Source: Kipferlia bialata
Lineage: Eukaryota > Fornicata
Length of the DNA: 20,858 nucleotides
Assembly: GCA_003568945.1 (NCBI GenBank)
Contig: BDIP01000350.1
Location: 1-20,858 of the forward strand
Direction: 5' to 3'
In this document: in pieces, positions 1-10,100 of the stretch
Numbering within the stretch: the stretch's first letter is position 1
How the letters are laid out: every line of letters begins with the position of its first letter
Translations under genes and position numbers: made by a program
Notes under the pieces: model-generated
The model's input: only the letters and a program-made list of their open reading frames with translations
The model's database searches: none
Told to the model about the DNA's origin: nothing

Positions 1-705
1 CTTGGAGAGTGTCTGGTTGCTGGACTTGAGGCTAGCTATCTCTAACTTGAGACTAGCTATCTCCTTGTTGAGTGAGGTGACCTCGGCTGTGTTTCTCCTC
101 TTCTCACTGTCTCTCTCCCTCTTCTGCTCTTCCACAGTCTCCTTCTCCTTCTGAAGAGCGCTCTGAAGATTAGCAACTCTGTTCCTCTCTGTCTCTAGAT
201 CACTCTGGGTATTGACAACTGTCACCTCCAGAGACTGTGTCAGCTCTCTCTCCTTCTCTAGTGCTGCCTGTAGACCGACCACCGTCTCCTTCAGTGAGTC
301 GATCTCCTCTCTCCCATGCAGCCTCAGATACTCAGTATCCTCTCTCTCCCTCTGCTCTCTCTCCTCCTTCTCTCTCTCTTCTCTCTCTCTCTCGAGTCTC
401 TCCCGCTCTGCTCTCTGTCTCTCTTGCTCCTCCTTTCGCTTCTTCTCTCTTTCCCGTCTCTCCTTCTCCTTGATCTCCTTTCTCTCCCTCTCAAGTCTCT
501 CTCTCTCCTCCCTTTCCTTCTCCTTTCTCTCTCTATCCTTCTGCTGCTTCTCTCTCTCCACTCTTGTTCTCTCTCTCCTTGCCTTCTCCTTCTGTTGCCT
601 CTTCTCCTTCCGTATCAGATGTGCCCTCTTCTTGCCGCTGAGACCCTGCATCCTCTCGGCCTGTGATATTGTCCTCTGAGTCCCAATACCAGGTTCCCCA
701 TTGGA
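1..705 (-). other. Coiled-coil / ER-K-rich helix exon of the LRR gene
   Basis: This is the terminal visible exon, read in phase 0 after acceptor CTAACCCCAG (706-715 on the plus strand). About 20 residues of linker lead into roughly 110 residues made almost only of Glu, Arg, Lys and Gln (blocks such as RERKEKEREERERLERERKE), corresponding to about 300-645. A more regular heptad-like part follows (EEIDSLKETVVGLQAALEKE, then ANLQSALQKEKETVEEQ). A near-exact doublet encoding IASLKLEIASLK lies at the window edge. The first part looks like a single stable alpha-helix (ER/K type), the second like a dimerising coiled coil. The Ser/Leu-rich reading on the plus strand is its antisense shadow. Confidence 0.85.
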
Positions 706-3700
706 CTGGGGTTAGAATAATACTAGACTACTATACATGTGCTAACGAACGTGACACTGCTCAATGAATCGCTTAAAGTTGAATATATGAGAAACGTATA
801 TTCACCTGCATGCTAGGCATTTGCGGACACTTGGACCTCAGGTATGCTGCTCCCTCAGCTGTGATCTCATTGTCATCAAGCCACATCTGGCATTAGAAAG
901 TTGTTGAAATTCAATGTAAATATTATATTATAAATACTAAATTAATACACATAGATATCGATACTTCACAGTACAAGTCGTGGATCTTGATTCAAGAAAC
1001 ATGATATATCTCATATTGCATCCATTCAGCACTAACTAAGCTTTCCGTCTACATAACAGAATTCGGAGCAGAAACAATTCCTATATCCACTACTTCTCTG
1101 CTATGTCTACCATCATACCTTCGATAGGCCTGGTGTTGTGTGGGGTATATCACATAGAGCCTTGGCGCCTTCGTCTCTGATGTGGTTTCCCTGGAGATTC
1201 AACTGGGGTCAAGATCAACAGAGAGCTGACAGGAAGTAGTCATCACGGACCAACAAGGCTTACAGCAGGTACATTACCTCCTTGAGATCTGGCAGGAGAT
1301 ACGTAAGATGTCTCATTTCTGCAGCTACTCTATCTCCCATCCCGGTGCTTGACAGATCCAGCTGAAGTTACAATTAATTGTTGCTCATTCTTAATAACAT
1401 AAACCCTAGACGAATACAGGACTACTCAAGAACCACTGGAAAATATCATCATATACTAGAAATGAAAGCCAAGACCAGTATGACATATGGCTCTACTACG
1501 TACCGACAGAAGACTTGGCAGATAATACATGGTCTTGTAGAGTGCGATTACTCCTGTGTCTCCAATGGGAATGTTGGCGAAAGACAACTAAGGTGAGTCA
1601 TGAGCCTAAGTGTCTCGAATATGTAATTGGGCCTGGATGCTAATAGTATGGAATACCTCTCTACCCTCAGACTCCAACAACTCTTTGACTGGTTTCACAA
1701 CCGACTCTGGGGACTGTTGCTCCCATGGCTCCCACCCCTGCCAGCCTAACTTAGGGGGATACTTCTGGGAATCAGGCTGCTAATAATGGGAATGAGACAT
1801 GTATTCAGAGAAAGCGGTTCCTTCAAGAATCTCTCCCTTCGCCGTACCTTGAAGTCGGACAAGAAGCTGCTGAGGCCCTTCACAAGTGCTTTCTGCCCCT
1901 CAGCCCCAATATTGTTATCATCTAGCCTCAGCTTAGGTAAGAAAGAGTCAGATAAGTATTGTTAGGTTAAGAGACTATTCATTGAAAATGTGAAGAACAC
2001 TCACATCATGGAAGGAACTCTCCAAGCTGGAGATGGACTGTGATAGTGCGATGGCGCCAGCGTCTCCAACATCGTTGCCACAGAGCCACAACTGATGTGA
2101 GTTTATAGAGAACACACGTGCAATGTTAGGAAAGGACGCATGTATACATTATACTGAAAATGCAGTCACTTACTTCTCTCAACCCGAGTCTTTCGGGCAG
2201 TGTCCTGGATAGAGCGATAACACCCTTGTCTGTGATACCGTTGCTAGACAGACGCAGCTGGTATTAGTATGGTAGAATCATCTTTACAATAGTGCATACT
2301 GAATCTAGCTTCAATATCGTTGAGGATTGAGGCCACACCGTCTGAAGGTGTGTCAGGTGGGGCAGCACATCAGCTAATCTGGATACCCCATTGTCACCCA
2401 TACGATTCCCCGCAATACAGAGCTGTGTGTGAGTATATGGACCATACGATGATTCAAATTGGCTCTAGGAGATACAATATGTATCTGTAACAGAAAGGTG
2501 CTATTCCAGCTACTTGCCTAGTATTACTACACATACTAGCATCAAATAATAGTGTAAAATAATATACCACGGAGAGAGCAGGCAATCTAGGGAGCGCATC
2601 AACAAGCCCAACGGTTGCACTTTCACTAAACGGGTACCCCGAGATACTGATCTAGTATGAGTCCTGAGTGCACTGAGAGTATATATACCGTATACATATA
2701 CAAGTCACTTAAAGAATGGTGATGGATGTATAGAAGGTACTGTTAGTTTCAATCAATGTAATAGTGGCCCAAATCCTACCTGTTCTAATCCCGTGGTCTC
2801 GCCAATGGCCTCAAACAGCAATTGCATACTGGGGTCTCCAATAATATCTCCCGACAACGACAACTGATATAAGAAACAAATATCATCTGATGATCATAAA
2901 TCATTCAAAGTAGAGTCAGTATTAGTACACGTAGCGCGATCCTGTCAAAAATTTCATGTTCAAGCAGCTAGAGTTCAATGGGTATGTTCAATTGATGTCC
3001 AATAGGTGTTCAATGGCCGTTCACAAGATGTTCAATACCTTAGTGAGGTGTGGCAACCGGTACAGCGCCTGGAACAATGCAGTAACCTCCTTAGCGCCAA
3101 TATCAACAGTGCACTGGAGCTAAAGTTAGATCAAATGCCCATTCAATTGTATTTCCATAGAATCCACGACATGTCAGTAATGCTATTCTGTCACCACGGG
3201 GGCTCAACAATGGCTATCTTAACACTGCTGATCACGTACCAGTGTTCCGTCTCCCCTTTGGCACTGTTTCACTGCCTTCACAATGGCCTGATGGGACTTC
3301 TGCTTCCATGCCGGCCAGCCCTGCCAGCCGATACCAGGGTGGTCAGTGCACTGATTATCAATAATAATTATAGAATACAATAACTATAAATACTATTTAC
3401 AATAATAAATACTATATACCCTACCACCCTATGCCAGGGTGGTCAGTGCACTAATTCTTAATAGAGAGAGGTATATAATGATAGAGGTACAATATGCGGC
3501 ACTACATTAACGGAGAGACAGAAATAGGGTTATATGCCAGGGTGGTCAGTGTACTGAGTATTCGTAGATATATTGATTAATAGATATATATCTGGTAGAT
3601 ATTTAGATATATATCTGTATACAGGCTAATAACTATATATACCGATAGAGTGAGAATGAGAAAGCAAAATTACCAAAGTGCACTGAAGGGATGTATATGG

Positions 3701-5198
3701 ATATAGAGAGGGAGAATAGAGAAGAGAGAGGAACAGAGGCAGAAGGAAAGACAGGGATATATCATATATTATATATGTCAGGGTGCGAATTGCACTGATG
3801 GTGGGGATAGAAATTATACACAAATTATACAGAGACGTGTACATATGTATATATACCATATATAGAGAGAGTGAGAAAGAGAAAGAGAGGGATAGGGTTA
3901 TTTAACAGGGTGCGCAGTGCACTAGAGGTGCGTAAATAGCGCTGTACATAGAGAGAGAGAGAGAGAGAGTACTAACTAATTGTGTACTATTCACTCTACT
4001 ACACCACGTACCTGCATACTGCTGAGTATATATACATAATGTATATGTATATATGTATACACAATATGTATCTATTGAGTGACATTGTGTACAATCCACT
4101 ACCGACTACTAATTAGTACCTGCATACTGCTCAGGTGGGGGAGAGCCTTGGTGAGTGCTGAATCACCCTTGGCGCCTATCTCGTTATGATCCAGGTAGAG
4201 CTGAATAATGAGACAGTCAGTGAAAGCTAACTATTACTTGTATTACACATAGAAGATGCACTCCGATGTTCAGAATATGATGATCGCAGCATCAAGATAA
4301 GTGCACCAAAACATTGGCCAATGGATGGCACTTTGCTGCGGGGGTACACACAGCTAAACTTACCGTTTTGAGAGCTGGCAGCCTGGCAAGTGTCTGTGAG
4401 AGAGCAACAGCCCCAGAGTCTCCAATCTTGTTATCTGAGAGACACAGCTGTAGTTAGAGCTCTGTCCATTCAATATACATGTCATTCCTGACATGCGAGT
4501 CGTTTAGGAATACTATTTGACGTACCGTCTCTAGAGAGGCCAGATTGGATAGAGCCTCTGCAAGATAGGCAGCATCACAGTCGGTCATCGCAGTGCTTCC
4601 CAGGTTCAGCTGATGTTAGTATATATGCACTTCAATATTCTATACTATACTGTAATACTATATTACACCATACTCTGTATTGACTCAACGACATACAGAG
4701 AACGATGAGAATGCATCAAGGAGGAATGAAAGGCAGTTCCCTTACTCAATAGAACCACTTGTGTCTGAAGGCGCTTCGCAATATCGCACAACGCAATACA
4801 AGCAATAGTATGATGCTTGTATTGTGACGGTCATACTCATCAAGTGAGTGCATGAATATGTCGTACTAAGGATACGGCAAGGTATGGAACGAAACCTACC
4901 TCTCTTAGACTGGTAACCATCCCAATCGCGTTGAACAGATACTCCTTATTCCACGGATCAAATCGACTTCCATCCAATGATAGCTGTGATGAGTTTCTAC
5001 CCGATAAGACAAAAGAAATACAGTGAAGATTGTAGCAATGTAGACAATTAGGTGTAGGGAAAAAAATCGAAAAATAGAGAAAAAAGCATGAGTGGCATAT
5101 GACTCTCAACTCACCCTACGGAGGGTGGCCAGGTTTGCGAGGGCCTGCATAAGGTACTGGGTATCTTCTCTACCCATCTCGGCATCTCTACAGTTCAG
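1..5198 (-). CDS. Leucine-rich-repeat protein with C-terminal coiled coil (partial, 19 exons)
   Basis: Exons in transcription order: 5198-5115, 4983-4900, 4609-4526, 4447-4364, 4200-4120, 3320-3240, 3119-3039, 2863-2780, 2651-2568, 2422-2339, 2257-2174, 2091-2005, 1931-1848, 1737-1657, 1587-1504, 1361-1278, 1202-1119, 886-806 and 705-1. All internal exons are 81, 84 or 87 bp, start and end in phase 0, and are bounded by GT..AG. Sixteen each encode one ribonuclease-inhibitor-type LRR (for example LCLSDNKIGDSGAVALSQ, LRLDDNNIGAEGQKAL); two encode a different GWxxW module. The last exon (235 codons, open to the window edge) is a charged helix. LRRs of this kind normally form a curved protein-binding surface, so a scaffold or recognition role is inferred; no catalytic domain is visible. 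The 5' end is unresolved: no start codon can be tied to the first sure exon, and the 3' end lies outside the window. Confidence 0.85.
1657..1737 (-). other. GWxxW module exon 2 of the LRR gene
   Basis: This 27-codon phase-0 exon starts GWEPWEQQSPESVVKPVKEL. It is the paralogue of the exon at 3240-3320 and sits exactly eight exons further along the gene. The neighbouring LRR exons also match their counterparts eight exons away, so the module was probably copied as part of a block. Confidence 0.75.
3240..3320 (-). other. GWxxW module exon 1 of the LRR gene
   Basis: This 27-codon phase-0 exon starts GWPAWKQKSHQAIVKAVK and is flanked by acceptor CGGCTGGCAG and donor GTACGTG. It does not fit the LxLxxN LRR pattern. 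It shares G-W-x-x-W, Ser at position 9, and V-K-x-V-K with the exon at 1657-1737, and both have the same acceptor context, GGCTGGCAG. It may be a capping or spacer element within the LRR array; I do not recognise the module. Confidence 0.75.
3321..4119 (-). repeat. Enlarged intron with LRR-exon relics
   Basis: This intron of about 800 bp, between two LRR exons, is far longer than its neighbours. A motif CAGGGTGGTCAGTGCACT recurs near 3336, 3433, 3538, and in weaker form near 3779 and 3905. Read on the minus strand it gives S/A-L-T-T-L, the usual end of an LRR exon (compare NLATLR at the end of exon 5115-5198). A second relic near 4007-4023 repeats the 3' end plus donor of the next exon (TACCTGCATACTGCT, also at 4117-4131). 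The rest is A/T- and GA-rich simple sequence. Confidence 0.6.
4759..4824 (-). pseudogene. Decayed LRR exon interrupted by an inverted repeat
   Basis: On the minus strand 4815-4759 reads as the second half of an LRR (IALCDIAKRLQTQ) and ends at a plausible donor, GTGGTT. The first half is missing: an in-frame TGA lies upstream and no acceptor follows it closely. The break coincides with a perfect 11-bp inverted repeat, CAATACAAGCA (4794-4804) and TGCTTGTATTG (4814-4824), with a 9-base loop. Position and spacing fit a former LRR exon between 4900-4983 and 4526-4609. Confidence 0.45.
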
Positions 5199-5650
5199 CT
5201 ACGGTAAGAACAGACACACACACACACGTATATATACATATATATATGAGTGTTTATTTATATATGTATATATGTAGGATGCACCACACAGTATTCATAT
5301 ATAAATTTCATATACATTCATACTGATACCGCAACGATTACAACATATATCAACAGAGAGACTACATATAGAAACTGTTCCCAATGAAGAATCCTGTCAT
5401 TTAGTCGCGAGAACATTGTATAATAATTCACTGATCACATTTTGTTATATATTCACACACATGTGGGTATGTATCTATGTATATACAAATTTACTAGTAT
5501 TAGTTACAGTATACACACACACATATATATATTTACAATTGTCGGCCGAAAGTGCCTCTATCGCTCCGAACAACACAGAGTACTTCTCAATTCAATAATA
5601 ATAGTGATAATAATGTGTCAATGGATATATATATATATATATACATTTAC

Positions 5651-5771
5651 CTCTATCCCTCCGTTGTCTAGGCACTCTCTGATATACATCCGCCTTGTCT
5701 GCTATCTCAGGATATGATGGCTTAGAGCCTTCTCCCCATTCACATGGTGGTTCCGGGTAGACAAGCTCTTC
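5651..5771 (-). other. Doubtful upstream exon of the LRR gene
   Basis: The segment is bounded on the minus strand by acceptor TTGACTTCCAG and donor GTAAATG. In one frame it is open for 40 codons (EELVYPEPPCEWGEGSKPS...), is not LRR-like and ends in phase 1, which does not match the phase-0 start of exon 5115-5198. In the second frame it reads STRNHHVNGEKALSHHILR, a good LRR match, but then hits a TAG. Either it is an N-terminal exon in frame 1, or a decaying LRR exon in frame 2. The LRR fit favours decay. Confidence 0.35.
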
Positions 5772-5938
5772 CTGGAAGTCAAAACCAATACACGAATGCA
5801 TAAAGGTATTATTGTATGTATATATATATGTGTGTATATATATAGAGAGGGAGACACTCTCTCTCAGAGAGAGTTCCTGGAAGTCAAATCCAATACAAGA
5901 ATGTATAGAGGTACTATTGTATTTATGTATATAGACAT

Positions 5939-5982
<44 letters not shown>

Positions 5983-6020
5983 GGAGAGAGAGAGAGAAAG
6001 AGAGACATACTCTCCCTGGA
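5771..6020 (-). repeat. Tandem copies of an exon acceptor region
   Basis: CCTGGAAGTCAAAACCAATA at 5771 recurs with few changes at 5876 (period 105 bp) together with the following stretch (CGAATGCATAAAGGTATTATTGTA versus its near match). A shorter trace, CCCTGGAACC, lies at 6014. Each begins at the acceptor side of the doubtful exon 5651-5771, so the 3' splice site and the intron end were duplicated away from the exon. GA and TA microsatellites fill the rest of each unit. Confidence 0.6.
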
Positions 6021-6861
6021 ACCTACCGACCAGGTTCTGAGGGAGATGGGAGAAGAATAGTAACATGGTACATATGTAAATAGTTATATATAAAAATAGT
6101 TATACTAGTATACATAGATGTACACAAAGTACTATTATATATATATATATACATACCAATGGCATGACGGAGTGTGTGGCTTACTGACACACACTCTCAA
6201 TGTGTGTGCCTTTCTGTCTGTCTCTGTCTGTCTCTCTCTTTTCCTAATTGTACAAGGGTCTGTTCCAGGTTGGAATGTTGGGTTAACTAGTGGAACTGGC
6301 GGTCAGAACTATGCTATGTGGAAATAGAAACATGTCAAGTAGTTTGGAAGGTGGAGTAGTATTGGGGCGGTGAGGCAAAGCTGAATTAACCATATATACA
6401 AAAAGAGAAGTACATAGAGAGAGAGGGATAGTCGTAATGAGGGCTGTGAGTCAGAGCTGTAATGTTCAAATTCAGTTCTTTAGTTGGAACACAAGTGAAT
6501 GGAGAGAGAGGGAATTCCGAGAGCTAATCTGAGTATATATATAACAACGGAGAGAGAGACAGAGAGAGAGAGAGTAGTCTGGTGGTAGGGATGGGGGAGA
6601 GAGTGAGGGGATTGGGGGAAAGAGAGAGAAATAGAACGGAGAGGATGAGACAGAGACTGAGAGACTGGAGAAGAGTGAGAGAGTGTGGAGGGGGGAGGGG
6701 GGAACACATACTCATGGCATGTATATACTGTTCAAAGTGCACTATAACCACCCCGTGTTACCACAATGAGTGGAATACACAATCAGTATTGCCATATATA
6801 CATATATTCGATTCCAGTTCTCACTCTTATGCCGTATAAGACTTATACGTGTGACAAATAT

Positions 6862-6909
6862 CCCCCCCCCCCCCCCCCCCATTTCTCACCCCCCCCCCCC
6901 CCCCCCCCC
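6862..6909. repeat. Two poly-C tracts
   Basis: There are 19 consecutive C at 6862-6880 and 21 at 6889-6909, separated by ATTTCTCA. Such paired homopolymers can form i-motif/G-quadruplex structures and are error-prone in sequencing, so their lengths should not be trusted. Confidence 0.9.
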
Positions 6910-7053
6910 TCTCCCACCAACATTATGATACTTATTGTCCAGTTAGCTCTCCTTTCTGCGCTCTAGCGGTGTCCCCAGAATTCACCAGTCCCCCCCACCC
7001 CCCTTCCTCCCTCTCTTCTATACCCTCATGCCTGGCCCTGCATGATATTGTCA

Positions 7054-7086
<33 letters not shown>

Positions 7087-7170
7087 TTGTATATATATAT
7101 ATTTGTATATACTTATATATACTTATATATATGTGTGTGTGTGTGTAAAATGTAGCACGCTGAGCCTGAG

Positions 7171-10100
7171 CTGCCACCATAATCTTCACGTAAGTACACT
7201 GAATACCTTCTATATGTACTTACACTAACCCCCAGAATCACTGACCTGCACCTGACAGTATGTATATATATATATATTTATATATACTATAGCACAATAC
7301 CATCTTTCTATGTGTATATACTAACCCCCAGAATCACTGACCTGCACCTCACAGGATGTGGTCTGTTGAGGAAGGAGATCATGGGGGAGATTAGGTATGT
7401 AGTAAAGGTAGTTTATAGTGATAGTGCAGCTAATGCTTCCATATCTCTCTCTCAAGATATCTCTCTCTCTCTCCCCCCCCCCATCTTACTTTCCCCTCTC
7501 AGTCATAATAATAATATCGAATAGTATTGTATATGATTTGTAATTAACCTCAGGTGGTTGGTTCAGAACTATGCACCTGACCTTGTCGTCAACACAGGTA
7601 GGAAGAGATACCCATATATAGTGTATGGAAATGGGCAGCCTATTGCAATACAACGTAATAGTATATATTTGTGTTTTGCATATCATCCCTGACCTGGTCG
7701 TCAACACAGCTAGGAATGGATATATATATATATATATATATATAGTGTCGATATATATACATACAGGTATAGATATATATCTCCCAATGGTATCATTGAA
7801 TGGTAGTCTATAATGGTGTGCTGTTGTATATTGCTATATATACTGATATCGTCCCTGACCCGGTGGTCAACACAGGTAGAGTTGTGGTATATACCTCACC
7901 AAGTGATATGTACTATTAGGCAAAGTACCAGTGTTTTCGACATCATCCCGCTCTCTATAACAATGCTTGAACCTAGCTACGAATGCTTACACACAGGTGA
8001 CATTACTTCATGCACGGCCAAGGTGACCCAACAGGTGAGAGGGAGACATCATATTAGAAAGATAGATATGTATATATGAATACATTTGACTTGACTTAGA
8101 AACACCACTATATTGAGAATGACCGGGGGGAAGAGGGGAATAGGGAGAGTGGGAACAGCTGGTGCCATATTCTAGCAGGCGCCTACGCGCATATATTCAT
8201 CTACCATGAGTAATCGTCTCTGATGGTAAATCCGCTGTAATGATTGTATACTCTTCACCCCGCCAGCATGTCGATGTGTGTTTGGGTATGTCACCAAGAG
8301 AATGGGTATGCTCGTGACCTATCTATGTCTAAGACAGCTGGTGTCCCTATGTATGATAGTGTTCACATACATACCTCCTTGTCTTACCCTCCAGGTCCAT
8401 GTTGATGTGTGTGAGTATGTCACCCAGACACTCGGGGTACCCTACCTAGTCACATTCGGTAAGTGATGCATATGTATATATACAATAGTAAATATATATG
8501 CGTGGTAAGTATTTCGCTAACACAACTGAACTTCAATAGTGTAGTCTGACTAGTCACAGTCAATGCCTTAAAGTGTGGTGCATAGACAATAGGCAACCAC
8601 GCCGATGACCTGTGGTTCATGTCAGATGAGGAGATATATATTGATGATGAGTATCAAGGATATATATATATATATATATATTCCCATATATACCTTAAAT
8701 TATATATACCTACTCTAGGTAACCATGCCGATGACCTGTGGTTCATGTCGGATGAGGAGATAGAGGAGGCATATCCTGAGGGGTACAGGTAAATGTATAT
8801 GAGTGCACTTGTGTGTATGACACCGTATACTCACTACTCTTTGGATATAATGGGGCATATCCAGAGGGGTACAGGTAATGATATATGTAGAAGTATTATA
8901 TAGGTAGAAGTATATATATATATAGAGGGGGCATATCCAGAGGGGTACAGGTAAGTATTAATATAAGTATTATATAGGTAGAAGTATGTGCTTGGTACAC
9001 AATATACTATCTTAGGAAGACAGAGGGGGCATATCTAGAGGGGTCCAGGTAGTGTATATTTGTATTATATTAGTTAAAGTATGTGTTTGGTACACTATAT
9101 ATATAGAGGCGGCATATCCAGAGGGTACAGATAGTGTATGTTTGTATTATATAGGTAGAAGTATGTGTTTGGTACACTGTATGTATAGAGGGGGCATATT
9201 CAGAGGGGTACAGGTGATACTGATACTGGTATTACACCTGTCAGGTCTGATCCTTGCAGAAGGTAGGACATTAGTGTTGGAATAAGGTACTTGCTCATAT
9301 AGGGGAATAATGCAGAGTTTATATATTCTCTCATACCAGACGCACTCTGATCCAGGACATTGTGGACAGGTGTATATCACTTATGTGACCCGCTATGAAT
9401 ATATTCCAGAGTGGTATATAGTAGTATCCGGGGGTTTTGCGTGCTCTCATACCAGACACACTCTGATCCAGGACATCGTGGACAGGTGTGGAGGGAAAGG
9501 GTCACTCTTTATGGGCTATGTAGGTATCAGGACTATATATGGTGGCTATATCGACTTTCACAATGGTGTGTAGTAGATACACCTAACGTGCACTATACAA
9601 GAATATTAGTATAGATGCTCATTCTTACAACAGGCGAAGCAGAGAGTAGCGAGGGCCACAGTGCTGATAATGTGGTTCCCATTTACTCCTCCGAATCAGC
9701 CTCTGACCCTGCTGGGTTGATATGGGTACTAGATACACACTCAGGGGGGTTAGAGGAATCCCAGGTATTTGTATCTCTCTTGCGACTGTATACATACTAC
9801 AATAGTATACAGTGTGAGCTTATACGTTCTGTATGCGTATATGGTATACTATCTTGTATGGGTACTGGATAGAGGAGGCACAGGTGTGTATATACAGATA
9901 GTGCATATATATAGTATAATAGTTGGAACTATATAGTGTGCTGCCTTGATATGGGTAACGTCCACACACTCAGGGTGGATACATGGGAAATATTTAAGAT
10001 AGTCAGGTATGTATATATATATGTATATGTTATACATATGTACAATATCTGGTATGAGTGCTGGACACACACTCAGAGGGAATAGAAGAGTCCCAGGTGT

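Larger units (their letters stand above)
5199..7170. other. Divergent spacer, microsatellite-rich
   Basis: Between the first sure LRR exon and the first phosphoesterase exon lie runs of CA (5213-5226), TA (about 5627-5642, 5948-5968, 6137-6150), GA (5968-6003, 6547-6573), CTCT/ATAT/GT (7053-7146) and two poly-C tracts. Apart from the doubtful exon 5651-5771 and its acceptor copies I see no convincing coding sequence. Start exons and promoters of both flanking genes probably lie here, but none can be pinned down. Long Tyr-Ile or Ser-Leu readings here are only microsatellite translations. Confidence 0.6.

Noticed and set aside
212-679. Ser/Leu-rich plus-strand reading frames
   Set aside because: They are the antisense of the Glu/Arg/Lys-rich coiled-coil exon on the minus strand, which is joined in phase to the LRR exons.
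4331-4342. Perfect even palindrome near CATTGGCCAATG
   Set aside because: A single 12-base palindrome is not remarkable and lacks the one-base spacers of the zigzag set.
5592-6083. Tyr/Ile-rich frames on both strands
   Set aside because: They are translations of TA and GA microsatellites.
6925-6966. Hydrophobic start MILIVQLALLSAL as signal peptide of the phosphoesterase
   Set aside because: It looks like a signal peptide and lies in the right place, but a TAG follows at once and no donor precedes it, so it cannot be joined to the next exon.
7042-7120. ATG leading into a CTCT/TATA microsatellite as first exon
   Set aside because: The hydrophobic reading comes only from dinucleotide repeats and the splice link to 7171 would be arbitrary.
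5199-7170. Mobile element in the divergent spacer
   Set aside because: No terminal repeats, target-site duplication or transposase/reverse-transcriptase reading was seen; only microsatellites.
7146-7189. LRR-like reading STLSLSCHHNLH upstream of the phosphoesterase
   Set aside because: Its phase does not fit the exon at 7332; the frame ATIIFT-ITDLHL does and gives the known phosphoesterase motif I.
8852-9213. CRISPR-like array
   Set aside because: Repeats are exon ends in a eukaryotic intron, with irregular spacing and similar, not unique, spacers.
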